NCBI RefSeq assembly: GCF_014645815.1
Contig: NZ_BMML01000021.1
Location: 1-64,000, forward strand
DNA: 64,000 nt
Direction: 5' to 3'
Origin: Streptomyces fuscichromogenes
GTDB lineage: Bacteria; Actinomycetota; Actinomycetes; Streptomycetales; Streptomycetaceae
Shown in pieces: positions 35,823-44,812 of the stretch. The position numbers were made by a program, and so were the translations under genes. The stretch's first letter is position 1. Each line of letters begins with the position of its first letter. The notes below the pieces were generated by a model that saw nothing but the letters and a program-made list of their open reading frames with translations, was not told the DNA's origin and searched no databases.

Positions 35823-36091
35823 CAGTCCGACGCGACGGCGGTACCCGCCCCGGATCACCGTGTCTGGAAGGCCGCAGTCTGCTTCGGCCCGGAAAATGCC
35901 GAAGCGCAGTCCGGGCAGGTCGTATGCCCCAACAGCTGAGTCAGATGGTCTGCGGCCGCCGACTGCCCGGCCCTGACGGCCGGACCGCGCAGTCGCGACG
36001 CCGGCGGAGTGTCCATCAGCGCGTTCGGCCTCCTCGGCGGCATGGACTCCCCCGGACGGTCCGGGCTGCCCGGCAGGCGGGCGCGACATTA

Positions 36092-36124
36092 TGACCTATG
36101 ACATATTCATATTGTCCTAGGTCA
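36092..36124. promoter_or_regulatory. AT-rich inverted repeat, likely MocR operator/promoter
   Basis: Arms TGACCTA (36092-36098) and TAGGTCA (36118-36124), perfectly inverted around a 19-base AT-rich centre (TGACATATTCATATTGTCC). It is 31 bases before the MocR start and is the only AT-rich island in this GC-rich region. Probably the autoregulatory site; it might also read leftward. Confidence 0.65.
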
Positions 36125-36155
36125 AATGCTAGGGTCGGGCCCGGAGGTGGACGGC

Positions 36156-37475
36156 ATGCTGATCAGCGGGACGAGCGCGGCGGAGATCGCCGGCAGTGTG
36201 CGGGATCTGATCGCGTCGGGCGAGCTGGCGCCGCAAGACCCGTTGCCGTCGGTGCGTACGCTCGCGGAAGAGCTCGGCGTGAACCGGAACACGGTGGCGT
36301 CGGCCTATCGGCTGCTGGTGGTCGCGGGCGAGGCCGTGACGCGCGGGCGAGGTGGCACGGTGGTGGCCGGGGTACCGCAACTGGCCAGTGAGGGGGCGTG
36401 GTTCGGGGGGCGGCTGACCGATCTGGCCAGCGGCAATCCAGACCCGAAACTGCTGCCCGACGTACTCGACGCGCTCCGTGGCGACGGGTACCGGCCGGCG
36501 CTGTACGGTGCGCCTCCCGTCGACGAGCGACTGGCCGGCTGGGCTGCTGAACAGTTCGCGCCCGACATCGGGGAACGACGCTTCCGTGTCCTGATCACGC
36601 ACGGCGCGGTGGACGCGACGGAGCGGCTGCTGAACGCCTACCTGACGCGCGGGGATGCGGTGGCGGTCGAGGACCCGTGCTTCCTTGCGAGCATCGGCAC
36701 CCTGCGGCTGAACGGTTTCCGGACGGTGGCGGTGCCGGTCGACGGACAGGGGATGCGCCCGGATGCCCTGCGCGCGGCCCTGGAGAGCGGGGTACGGGCG
36801 GTCGTGTGCACCCCCCGTGCTCACAACCCGACCGGCGTGAGCATCAGTGAGGAACGGGCCGCCGAACTCCGGACGGTCCTGGCAGACCATCCAGGGGCGC
36901 TGCTCATCGAGGACGACCACTTCTGGGCCGTCTCCCGCACCTCCTATCACCGGATGACGCCCCCCGACAGTACGCGGTGGGCGCTGGTGAGGTCGGCGTC
37001 GAAGTTCCTCGGCCCGGACCTGCGTCTGGCCCTGCTCGCCTGCGACGAGGAGACCGCCGCACGCCTTGAGACCCGCCTCAACACGGGCACGACGTGGGTG
37101 AGCGGACTGCTTCAGCACGCCGCCCACGTCCTGCTCACGGACCCGGATGTCACCGACCTCACGGCGCGGGCGCGCGAGATCTACGTACAGCGCAGCACGC
37201 TGCTCCTTGTGCGGCTGGCTGAGCACGACATCGACGTCCCGGACGGTTACCGGCCGAACGGGCTGAACGTGTGGATCCCCCTGAAGACATCGGCGCGCCC
37301 GGTTGCGGACATGCTGGCGCGGCGCGGCTGGGCCGTGCAGCCCGGCGACCTCTTCACCTCGGGAACGTCCAGGGCTCAGGCCGTACGGGTGACAACGTCC
37401 ATGCTCACCGAGGAGCAGGCCGCGCAGTTCGCCGCCGACCTCGCCGGCATCCTGCACGGCCCCGACCGGTACTGA
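36156..37475 (+). CDS. MocR-family regulator (GntR helix-turn-helix + aminotransferase fold)
   Basis: 439 residues from ATG 36156, behind CGGAGG. N-terminal GntR winged helix (SVRDLIASGELAPQDPLPSVRTLAEELGVNRNTVASAYRLL, about 12-75). The large domain is fold type I aminotransferase-like with the PLP-lysine motif SASKFLGPDLRLALL and the Asn/Asp motif CTPRAHNPTGVS. MocR proteins bind PLP as an effector rather than catalyse. A palindrome sits in its promoter. The amidotransferase-like gene that follows may be its target. Confidence 0.93.
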   Translation: MLISGTSAAEIAGSVRDLIASGELAPQDPLPSVRTLAEELGVNRNTVASAYRLLVVAGEAVTRGRGGTVVAGVPQLASEGAWFGGRLTDLASGNPDPKLLPDVLDALRGDGYRPALYGAPPVDERLAGWAAEQFAPDIGERRFRVLITHGAVDATERLLNAYLTRGDAVAVEDPCFLASIGTLRLNGFRTVAVPVDGQGMRPDALRAALESGVRAVVCTPRAHNPTGVSISEERAAELRTVLADHPGALLIEDDHFWAVSRTSYHRMTPPDSTRWALVRSASKFLGPDLRLALLACDEETAARLETRLNTGTTWVSGLLQHAAHVLLTDPDVTDLTARAREIYVQRSTLLLVRLAEHDIDVPDGYRPNGLNVWIPLKTSARPVADMLARRGWAVQPGDLFTSGTSRAQAVRVTTSMLTEEQAAQFAADLAGILHGPDRY

Positions 37476-37594
37476 CCGGTACTGACCGGCACAGGCACCC
37501 TACGTCCCCCCTTTCCTTCCTCCCCGTCCCAGCCGGCTGCGGCGTGCAGCCCGGCGCAGGGTGGCACCGTCATCACAGAGAGGCTGGCTCCGCC

Positions 37595-38314
37595 ATGCGT
37601 ACACACTTCGTCGTCCACGAGTCCTTCGAAGCACCGGGGGCCTACGAGGACTGGGCCCGGACCCGGGGGCACGAGATCGGCTACTCCCGCATCCACGAGG
37701 GCGATGCGCTGCCAGCCGACGCGGAGGGCATCGATCTCCTGATCGTGATGGGCGGTCCCCAGCAGCCCAGCACGACCACGAAGGAGTACCCGTACTTCGA
37801 CGCCGCCGCGGAGAAGTCCCTCATCGCCGCCTGCGTCGCGGCGGACAGGGCGATCATCGGCATCTGCCTGGGCGCCCAGCTCGTCGGAGAGGCGCTCGGC
37901 GCCACGTTCGACTCCAGCCCGCACACCGAGATCGGCTCCTTCCCCGTCTCCCTCACCGCCGCGGGCCGTCGACACCCCTTCCTCACCGGCCTCGGGGACA
38001 CCTTCGACACCGGGCACTGGCACAACGACATGCCGGGGCTCACCGATGACGCCACCGTGCTGGCCACCAGCGCGGGCTGCCCTCGCCAGATCGTGGCCTA
38101 CAGCCGGTACGTGTACGGGTTCCAGTGCCACATGGAGTTCACCCCGGCCTGCATCGACGCCCTGATCGAACACTCCGACAAGGAACTCGCCGAACTCGCC
38201 GACCGCCCCTACGTCCAGCAGCCCGACCAACTCCGGGCCAACGACTACACCGCGATGAACGACCGGCTGGCAGTCTTCCTCGACCGCCTCGCCGCGGACT
38301 ACGCCGACCGCTGA
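37595..38314 (+). CDS. Class I glutamine amidotransferase-like protein
   Basis: 239 residues from ATG 37595. Catalytic Cys91 sits in the elbow GICLGAQLVGEALG, and the His/Glu pair is in VYGFQCHMEFTPA. MGGPQQPSTTTKEYPYFDAA is the glycine loop. Stand-alone relatives act on gamma-glutamyl compounds or are GMP-synthase-like. It ends DYTAMNDRLAVFLDRLA, normal for this subfamily. It follows the MocR gene by 119 bases and could be controlled by it, in which case PLP or amine metabolism would be the theme; this is inference. Confidence 0.9.
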   Translation: MRTHFVVHESFEAPGAYEDWARTRGHEIGYSRIHEGDALPADAEGIDLLIVMGGPQQPSTTTKEYPYFDAAAEKSLIAACVAADRAIIGICLGAQLVGEALGATFDSSPHTEIGSFPVSLTAAGRRHPFLTGLGDTFDTGHWHNDMPGLTDDATVLATSAGCPRQIVAYSRYVYGFQCHMEFTPACIDALIEHSDKELAELADRPYVQQPDQLRANDYTAMNDRLAVFLDRLAADYADR

Positions 38315-38530
38315 CCGTACTGGGGCGGCGTCTTGGGGGCTTGAGCGCAGTCCGACCGACCGTGCGGCAGAAGCCGCCTCTCACCTGCACGCAGCCGTCG
38401 GCGACGGCGAACCGCCCGCAACCCCCGGCCGACGGCGCCCCATGGGGTCAATGCGGAGAAGGGCGGCCTTGTGTGCACGGCAGGCCGGTGCAGCCCTGGA
38501 GGCCGTCTCACCCGGCTGGACCGAACACGG

Positions 38531-38815
38531 TCACGCGGAAGCCACCACCTCGCCGGCCATGACCTCAGGGGGGTTGGGGAGCAGTGACGCAAGGTTGTCC
38601 CGCACGAAGTCCGAAGCCATCGAGATCGACTCTTCGGCACCGGCCCGGTCCTGGAAGACGCTGGTCGAGACCATCACTCCGTTTCCGGCGTCGATCCAGT
38701 AGTAGGCCACAAAGCCGGAGACCCGACGCATGAGCGGCACGAACCCCTCGTTGACCAGACGTGCCGCCTCGGCCGAATCGGTCACCCCTTCGTACCGCCG
38801 GACTGCTACGTACAT
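38531..38815 (-). CDS. Small ABM/dimeric alpha-beta barrel protein
   Basis: 94 residues from ATG 38815, chosen because AGGAG lies 7 bases upstream; GTG 38830 and ATG 38821 are alternatives. MYVAVRRYEGVTDSAEAARL...GFVPLMRRVSGFVAYYWIDAG...VMVSTSVFQDRAGAEESI has the beta-alpha-beta-beta pattern of antibiotic-biosynthesis-monooxygenase-like ferredoxin folds. No conserved catalytic residue is seen, so a role as a stress or binding protein is as likely as oxygenase. Confidence 0.8.
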   Translation of the reverse strand: MYVAVRRYEGVTDSAEAARLVNEGFVPLMRRVSGFVAYYWIDAGNGVMVSTSVFQDRAGAEESISMASDFVRDNLASLLPNPPEVMAGEVVASA

Positions 38816-38984
38816 CCCCATACTCCTCACGGCTTACTGGGCTCGTCCTCTGCTGAGACGTGGTATCCCTGCAACAGCCGTCTGGTTCATGAGGGGTCCG
38901 ACAATCACCCCAAGGGCCGCCTTGTGTGATCCGAACGGCGGTCGCCGGCCCGGTGGCCGCCCACAGCACGGAAGCGGTCGTGAA

Positions 38985-39056
38985 CGCGGCTTGATGATCC
39001 ACGTCATCCGGCCCCGCTTCCACACGGCGGGGAAACTGCCGTCGCGGACAGCCACA
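38985..39056 (-). pseudogene. Relic of a DUF4291 gene
   Basis: Minus-strand translation gives AVRDGSFPAVWKRGRMTWII then KPRSR. This matches the intact DUF4291 protein at 42415 (AVRDGRFPSTWLRDRMTWIK) over about 20 residues. Nothing before or after matches. It lies in a 586-base interval (38816-39401) that otherwise holds no gene I can support. Confidence 0.75.
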
Positions 39057-39401
39057 GCAGCCGGCCTTGGTCGCCGGCAAGCGCAAGGAAGAACAATCCG
39101 CGCTGCGGGGGCCGTCCACAAGTAGCGCGGGACGGGCGCGGTGAGCGGGATCCGCTCGCGACCCACCAGCCCTCGCAGAAGCCGCCCACCGGGCTGCATG
39201 TTTGCTCCGGCCCGGCCGAGTGGCAGGCGGCCGTCGATCACCGAGCCGGCGGCGGCAACGAGTCGGGCATTCAAGGCGACTTTCGGTTGCCAGGCAACCC
39301 GCGCCGACTTCTTACCCTTTTCACAGATGGCACACAAACACCTCCTCCTGTGCCTGCAACACGTGCACGACTCGTCCCGACCAGACGCAGAAAGAGCACT
39401 C

Positions 39402-40922
39402 ATGACCAGACAGCACCCCAATGCCTTACGGCGTTCGGCGGTCATCGCCGCTGCCGCCCTCACCGTCGGCGCCGCCGGAACCCTTGCCGCGCCCGGCGCG
39501 GGAGCGGCGACACCGGCGGGCACGCCGAAGCTCCAACTGATCTCCGCTACCCCCGCGGTGACCGTCGACCGATGGGAAGGCGAGCCGGGGCTCTACCTTG
39601 ACCTCGGCACTTACATCACGGTCGACGGGGGACCGTTCGAGCTTCGGGTGACGCGCAAGTCCTACAACGACCCCGTCGTCGCGTCGCAGGTGATCCGCTC
39701 CGGCGGCCGGACGGTGACCAAGACCCTGCCGAAGGGCCTGGTGAAGGACTTCTCGGGGCTGCCGGGCTTCCTCAAGGTCAGCATCAGCGACGAGTCGGGC
39801 GCGAAGAAGGTCGACACCACGCAGTCGTTCTGCCCGAACAACCGGGCGGGCCGGATCCGGCCGGATGCCCCGGCCACCTCGAAGTACCCCGACGGTTGCT
39901 CCGACAACCCGTTCGCCCTCGGCGGGGTGTGGGGTGTCGAGAAGGGCTGGGCGGCCGCCACATCCCAGGGCTTCCGTGCGGACAACGCGATCGACCTGCC
40001 GGCCGGCGTCTACACCGCGAAGGTGTCGGTGGCGAAGAAGTACCGCGACTTCTTCGGAATACCGGACAAGACGCGGACCATCAAGGTGACGGTCCGCCAG
40101 CAGGACTCCGGCGGGGGCCAGGGTCTGGCCGGCGCTGAGCGCGGGCGGAAGAGCGCGTCGAAGAGCCCGAAGCCGGCCGCCGAACGCCTGGTCGGCAAGG
40201 CGGCCGTCGCCGCCGACATGCCCAAGCCCGACCTGCGTGCCCTCCCCGCGTACGGTATCGCGATCACCGACGGGGCCGAGGGCGGAGCGGGTGCCGTCGC
40301 AGCCAAGGACTACCTCGCCTTCAGCGCCACCGTCTGGAACGGTGGCCCCTCGCCGCTGGTCGTGGACGGGTTCCGCAAGCCCGGCGCGGAGAAGATGGAT
40401 GCGTATCAGTACTTCTACGACGCCAAGGGCAAACAGGTCGGGTACACACCCACCGGCACCATGGAGTGGGACCCGCGGGAGGGCCACCAGCACTGGCACT
40501 TCAGCGACTTCGCCAGCTACCGGCTGCTCGGCGCGGACAAGAAGGAGATCGTCCGCAGCGGCAAGGAGGCCTTCTGCCTCGCCAACACCGACGCCATCGA
40601 CTACACGGTGAAGAACGCCAACTGGCACCCGTACAACACCGACCTCGCCACCGCCTGCGGTGAGGAAACCGCCGTCTCGGTGCGCGAGGTGCTCGACGTC
40701 GGCAACGGCGACACCTACAGCCAGTACCGGCCCGGTCAGTCCTTCGACGTCACGGACCTGCCGAACGGCACCTACTACATCCAGGTCATCGCCAACCCCG
40801 ACAACCGGCTCAAGGAGCAGAGCACGACCAACAACGTCACGTACCGCAAGGTCGTCCTCGGCGGCACGCCGGGCGCCCGCACGGTGACCGTGCCGAAGTA
40901 CGGCCTCATCGACGCTTCCTGA
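39402..40922 (+). CDS. Secreted lysyl oxidase family protein (copper amine oxidase)
   Basis: 506 residues from ATG 39402. The signal peptide is RRSAVIAAAALTVGAAGTLAAPGAGA. Residues to ~270 form beta-rich modules. The C-terminal lysyl-oxidase domain has the copper-binding GHQHWHF (His362, His364, His366), YQYFYDAKGKQVGY and SVREVLDVGNGDTYSQYRPGQSFDVTDLPNGTYYIQVIANPDN. Secreted Streptomyces lysyl oxidases oxidise peptidyl-lysine to aldehydes and could cross-link extracellular proteins; its location among two LAxTG surface proteins suggests such substrates (inference). The quinone cofactor residues are expected in the C-terminal domain. Confidence 0.9.
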   Translation: MTRQHPNALRRSAVIAAAALTVGAAGTLAAPGAGAATPAGTPKLQLISATPAVTVDRWEGEPGLYLDLGTYITVDGGPFELRVTRKSYNDPVVASQVIRSGGRTVTKTLPKGLVKDFSGLPGFLKVSISDESGAKKVDTTQSFCPNNRAGRIRPDAPATSKYPDGCSDNPFALGGVWGVEKGWAAATSQGFRADNAIDLPAGVYTAKVSVAKKYRDFFGIPDKTRTIKVTVRQQDSGGGQGLAGAERGRKSASKSPKPAAERLVGKAAVAADMPKPDLRALPAYGIAITDGAEGGAGAVAAKDYLAFSATVWNGGPSPLVVDGFRKPGAEKMDAYQYFYDAKGKQVGYTPTGTMEWDPREGHQHWHFSDFASYRLLGADKKEIVRSGKEAFCLANTDAIDYTVKNANWHPYNTDLATACGEETAVSVREVLDVGNGDTYSQYRPGQSFDVTDLPNGTYYIQVIANPDNRLKEQSTTNNVTYRKVVLGGTPGARTVTVPKYGLIDAS

Positions 40923-41013
40923 TCACCTGGCGGGCGGGGGCAGACACCTCCGCCCGCTCACCGGCAGAACGCTGGACGCCGGTCGTACGGCACCACGCGT
41001 GTCCGCCGCTCCG

Positions 41014-41118
41014 CTACGGACCCATGATCTCGCGATGCAGTGCGGCCCAGAGGCGCCCCCGGCTCCATTGGGCGAAGCGACGGTAGACGCTGAGCCAATT
41101 GGAGTTCCGTCGGGTTCC
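41014..41118 (-). pseudogene. IS5-family transposase fragment
   Basis: The open stretch reads RNSNWLSVYRRFAQWSRG then RLWAALHREIMGP-stop. It resembles the N-terminal region (GNWxSVYRRFxRWSxxGxW) of Streptomyces IS5-type transposases. Only about 30 residues remain, and no terminal repeats are visible. Confidence 0.6.
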
Positions 41119-41324
41119 TCAGATGCGGCAAGGAGGGTATCCCCGTATGTGGCCAGGTGAGAGCAGTATCAGGCAGTGCCACCGGACCGTTTGAAGTTCC
41201 TGCAGAAGACGGCAGATCCTGCGAGCGTGACCAGTAATTTGCCGCTTCGTGCAGGAATCCGGAAGTCGCCGTCGTCTGATGCTGCTTGCGCCTCCGGCCG
41301 AGGACACCGCCGGAGCCGTCGCGT

Positions 41325-41411
41325 CGACGCCGGTGGCTTCGGTGACCAGCCGAGTGGAGTTCTTGTCGTGGTAACCGAGGGCCTTCGCGATGACGGGGGC
41401 TGACGCAGCGG
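41325..41411 (-). pseudogene. Fragment resembling a recombinase/transposon-associated protein C-terminus
   Basis: Minus-strand PVIAKALGYHDKNSTRLVTE then ATG, a segment I associate with C-terminal ends of Streptomyces integrase-like proteins. No start, and the frame continues only into Arg/Ser-rich noise. With the IS5 fragment it marks 40.9-41.4 kb as a site of old insertions. Confidence 0.35.
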
Positions 41412-41419
41412 GGAACCTC

Positions 41420-42013
41420 TCACCGCTCCCCGGCAATCGTCCGTCTCGTGCCGGTCCTGCTCACGAGCCAGGCGCCGAGCGCCGCCAGGAGGGCTGCCGC
41501 CAACCCGTACACCGGCAGCCAGAGCGTCGTCGTGGACGCCAGGCAGTCGTTGACGGCGTGCTGGCTCTGATCGCTCTGCGCGTACGCCAGCGCCGGGCTG
41601 TCGTGGCTGCCCAGGTCGCTTAGGGCGGCCTGTGCCTGGAGCGCCGCGTAGCTGCCCACGTGGGCGCACTTGGTGCGGGTGGCCGGCATCGGGAAGAACC
41701 AGCTCCAGCGCTGCATGGCGGGGGCCACCGCGAGGGCCACGCACAGGCCGACGACCAGCGAGTAGGCCGTCAGGCTCCGCACGTACTCGGACCTCGCGCC
41801 GGGCGTGAGGGCCGGCGGGCGGGCGAAGGAGAGGATCAACGCGAGCAGTGTGACGCCGAGGTAGGTGGAGAACCACTGCCACGAGCCGGAGGAGAGCGCG
41901 AAGGCGAGCACGCCGGCGAGTGCGGTGCCCAGCACCCCGGCCCGATTGCCGGCTCCCTGGTCCGGGCCGGTGGTCATGGAGCCCTCGGCGCCTGGGCGGC
42001 TGCGTTCGTCCAT
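41420..42013 (-). CDS. Membrane protein, function unknown
   Basis: 197 residues from ATG 42013 behind GGAAGGAGAGAG. After an acidic start come a pair of spans (VLGTALAGVLAFAL and FSTYLGVTLLALILSF), then SLTAYSLVVGLCVALAVAPA and, near the end, TLWLPVYGLAAALLAALGAWLV before RTGTRR. The loop between spans 3 and 4 has two Cys. No motif of known function. Isolated between relic regions. Confidence 0.8.
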   Translation of the reverse strand: MDERSRPGAEGSMTTGPDQGAGNRAGVLGTALAGVLAFALSSGSWQWFSTYLGVTLLALILSFARPPALTPGARSEYVRSLTAYSLVVGLCVALAVAPAMQRWSWFFPMPATRTKCAHVGSYAALQAQAALSDLGSHDSPALAYAQSDQSQHAVNDCLASTTTLWLPVYGLAAALLAALGAWLVSRTGTRRTIAGER

Positions 42014-42414
42014 GCTCTCTCCTTCCTGGCTCCGGGCCATCAGTGTCCGGCCGCAGCTTCCTCCGGGCACTCGCACCATGCCGTTCGACCCGCCCCGCTC
42101 GCCCGGTTGGCCGGGCTCGCTGCGTCGGACGTGTGCGCTCCACGCCGCGTGAAGAGAGCATCGCTGCGACCATGCCCCTAAGCGAACCCAAGTGTCTCGC
42201 GCCTGAAGAAGCCCCATCCCACTGCGGGTTAGCCGCCTCGCTGCCTTGAGAATTCGCGAACCCGCTGGTTTCCTCATCTCAGCGGACTCGTGAGCCATCC
42301 GGACTGGCAACTCGCACGGTGCTGCGGCTGTCGTCGAGACGGCGTACTCCGTCGTAGCGAGCAGCAGTCGAAAATCGGTGGCCACCTGAGCTGGCCGACC
42401 CCACGCTGTACGCC
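42014..42414. other. Intergenic interval upstream of DUF4291
   Basis: 401 bases. The last ~30 bases before 42415 (minus-strand counterpart at 43226-43260) keep the codons PTLYxME in both the intact gene and the relic, so the duplication reached a little upstream of the start. No promoter recognised. Confidence 0.4.
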
Positions 42415-43008
42415 ATGGAAGAACCGCACCGCGGGATCCGCGCGCTCCACACGGCATCCACGATCACCGTCTACCAGGCCTACGCCCCTGAAATCGGAGT
42501 GCCCGCCGTCCGCGACGGCCGCTTTCCCTCCACGTGGCTGCGGGATCGCATGACGTGGATCAAACCCAGCTTCCTGTGGATGATGTACCGCTCCAACTGG
42601 GGGACCGGTGCCGGGCAGGAGACCGTTCTTGCCGTCGAGATCACTCGCGTCGGCTTCGACTGGGCGCTGCGCCACGCCTGCCTGTCGAGCTACGTTCGCG
42701 GCCTGCATCCCGATCGCGGCACCTGGCAGCGTGAACTCAAGCGCGCACCGGGCCGTGTCCAGTGGGACCCTGAACGCGACCTGAACCTGCGTCCCCTGCC
42801 GCACCGCTCGCTGCAACTCGGACTCTCGGGCGAGGCATCGTCGCTCTATGCGGACGAGTGGACCGTGTCCATCAGCGACGTGACTCTCCTCGCCCGAGAA
42901 ATCCGCACACTCGTCAATCGTGGCGATCTGGACTCCGCGAAACGGCTGCTTCCCCAGGAACAGCGATACCCCGCCGGTGACGAACTGCTCGCTCACCTGC
43001 GGCCCTGA
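42415..43008 (+). CDS. DUF4291 domain protein
   Basis: 197 residues from ATG 42415 (MEEPHRGIRALHTASTITVY). Family blocks: QAYAPEIGVPAVRDGRFPSTWLRDRMTWIKPSFLWMMYRSNWG, VLAVEITRVGFDWAL and VQWDPERDLNLRPLPHRSLQLGL. DUF4291 proteins occur widely in bacteria and fungi. Its biochemical role is uncertain; I recall a proposed relation to ADP-ribosyl-type folds but cannot confirm it from sequence. Full length and uninterrupted, while two partial copies lie at 38985 and 43061. Confidence 0.9.
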   Translation: MEEPHRGIRALHTASTITVYQAYAPEIGVPAVRDGRFPSTWLRDRMTWIKPSFLWMMYRSNWGTGAGQETVLAVEITRVGFDWALRHACLSSYVRGLHPDRGTWQRELKRAPGRVQWDPERDLNLRPLPHRSLQLGLSGEASSLYADEWTVSISDVTLLAREIRTLVNRGDLDSAKRLLPQEQRYPAGDELLAHLRP

Positions 43009-43060
43009 CCAGCAACACGCCGGCAGCCGTTCATGGTCATGCCGACAGCATGGTTGAGGT

Positions 43061-43225
43061 CTATGAAAGCGGCTTGATGACCCGCGTCATTCTGTCGCGC
43101 TTCCATACAGCGGGGAAACGGCCCTCGCGGACGGCGGGCAGGCCGATTTCCGGGGAGTACGCCTGGTAGACGGTGATCGTGGAGTCCGTATGGGCCGCAC
43201 GGATCCCGCGTTGCGGTTGTTCCAT
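43061..43225 (-). pseudogene. Truncated DUF4291 gene
   Basis: Starts MEQPQRGIRAAHTDSTITVY, continues PEIGLPAVREGRFPAVWKRD and stops after RMTRVIKPLS-TAG, 54 codons in. It matches residues 1-52 of the 42415 protein and breaks exactly at the conserved WIKPSF motif. It lies 52 bases from the intact gene in inverted orientation. Confidence 0.88.
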
Positions 43226-43609
43226 GCCGTACAGCGTGGGCTCGGCCGGTTCGGGCGGCCACTGATCTTGTCGGGCACGGCGCCTTCCCGGCCTGTATCG
43301 AACGAGCCGCACAGGTCGTCAGTGCTGGGCGGTGCTGAGTTCAGGATGGCAGGGCCGGTCACGGCGGTCTGTCGCCGCTCGTCGTGAGGGCGACGGTCTC
43401 CAGGACCGTAGGCGCTCGCGTCGGGAGTCCTGCAGACGATGCCGACATCGGAACGGGACTCACGGTGTCCTGAGGGTCCGATCGCAAGGAGGAGGAGGCA
43501 CCGGCCACCGGACGTGCAACTGTCCGGGATCGTCAGGAGTCTAGCGACGAAGGAATGTTCACCTGGGAAAAACCGTCCGTTTGCCCGCGTTCCGACAGAG
43601 GTTCTCTCC

Positions 43610-44812
43610 ATGCCGATGCCCCCGCACTACCGTCACTACCGTCGCGCCTGCCGTGCCGCTGTTGCCGCCTTCGGTGCGGTCGGTCTGATCGCGCTTGCCG
43701 CGGCTCCCGCCGCCTTCGCCGACGAGACCGCACCCGAACTGGTCGTCGGAGGCGTCGAGCCGATCGACGGGGTGAAACCGGGGAGCACCTTCGATGTGCC
43801 GGTCACCGTGGCGAACAAGGGCACCGGAGCCGCCGAGAAGGTGTGGGTCTACTACGGCGTCACCCGGGGACTGGACTTCGCGGAGGTTCCGTCCAACTGC
43901 CGAGCGCAGTACGTCCGGTCCTATGACGAGATGCCGGAGTTGTGGACCGTGGTGTGCGGGTTCGACCAGGCGGTGGAGCCGGGCGTCGTCTACACGCCCG
44001 AGACACCTCTGCGTGTCAAGGCACTGGACCGCGCGCTCAACGACGAACTGTGGCTGCGGGTCGGGGAGAACGATCCGGGGGTGGACGAGAACGGCACTAC
44101 GCCGGTGGCGGGAACCGCACCGGCGGTGAAACTGGTCGAGAGCCAGTCCGGGGGCGCGGGGTCCGCACGAGTCGTCCAGGTGCCCGTCACCTCCGTCAAC
44201 ACGGCCGACTTCCAGGTGACGGGTGCCGCGCTGAAGGGGAGCGTCGGTGAAACGGTGCCGATGAAGGTGGAGTTCACCAACGCCGGACCCGCCTGGGTCA
44301 TGGCCAAGCTGGGGATCACGCCCGTCAGCGTCATCGTCACGCCGCCGGCCGGAACGTCGGTCGTCAAGGCCGCCACATTCTGCAGGTCCAAGGGCGGGGC
44401 GTACCGGTGCGGCATGCTTGCGGGGGCTCTCGACGAGGGCGGCCAACAGGCCTACACCTTCAAGCTGAAGATCGACAAGCGCGTGGCGCACGCCCGGGGC
44501 ACGGTGGCGCTGAGTACCGAGGCGCGGCCGTTCGACCCCGACAAGGCCAACGACAAGGCCGACATCACGCTGGACGTCACCGGTGGGAGGCCGGGCGGCT
44601 CGACCGGCGGCTCGGCGGGCGGCTCGACCAGCGGTGGCTCGGCCGGCGGGGCGTCGTCGACCGGCGGGGACGGGACGGCGGCGAACGGCGGCAGCCTGGC
44701 GGCGACCGGGTCCTCGGCGCTGCCGGTCACGGGCGTGGCGGCCGTCGCGGTGGTCACGGGCGCGGGCATGCTCGTCATCGCGCGCCGCCGCCGGGCCCGG
44801 AGCCTGAGCTGA
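43610..44812 (+). CDS. LAxTG cell-wall-anchored surface protein, copy B
   Basis: 400 residues from ATG 43610. Same architecture as copy A at 34539: signal peptide, two Ig/DUF11-like domains, Gly/Ser-rich linker, LAATGSSALP sorting signal, hydrophobic span, RRRRARSLS. The first domain is identical in protein to copy A through PSNCRAQYVRSYDEMP; the second domain and the linker differ (for example ITPVSVIVTPPAGTSVVKAATFC). The 80 bases before the ATG also resemble copy A. Probably anchored by sortase E and regulated like copy A. Gene conversion at the 5' end would explain the sharp change in similarity. Confidence 0.88.
   Translation: MPMPPHYRHYRRACRAAVAAFGAVGLIALAAAPAAFADETAPELVVGGVEPIDGVKPGSTFDVPVTVANKGTGAAEKVWVYYGVTRGLDFAEVPSNCRAQYVRSYDEMPELWTVVCGFDQAVEPGVVYTPETPLRVKALDRALNDELWLRVGENDPGVDENGTTPVAGTAPAVKLVESQSGGAGSARVVQVPVTSVNTADFQVTGAALKGSVGETVPMKVEFTNAGPAWVMAKLGITPVSVIVTPPAGTSVVKAATFCRSKGGAYRCGMLAGALDEGGQQAYTFKLKIDKRVAHARGTVALSTEARPFDPDKANDKADITLDVTGGRPGGSTGGSAGGSTSGGSAGGASSTGGDGTAANGGSLAATGSSALPVTGVAAVAVVTGAGMLVIARRRRARSLS

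Noticed and set aside
35855..36043. Minus-strand ORF before the MocR gene
   Set aside because: No ribosome-binding site, composition unlike coding sequence, and it lies across the promoter region.
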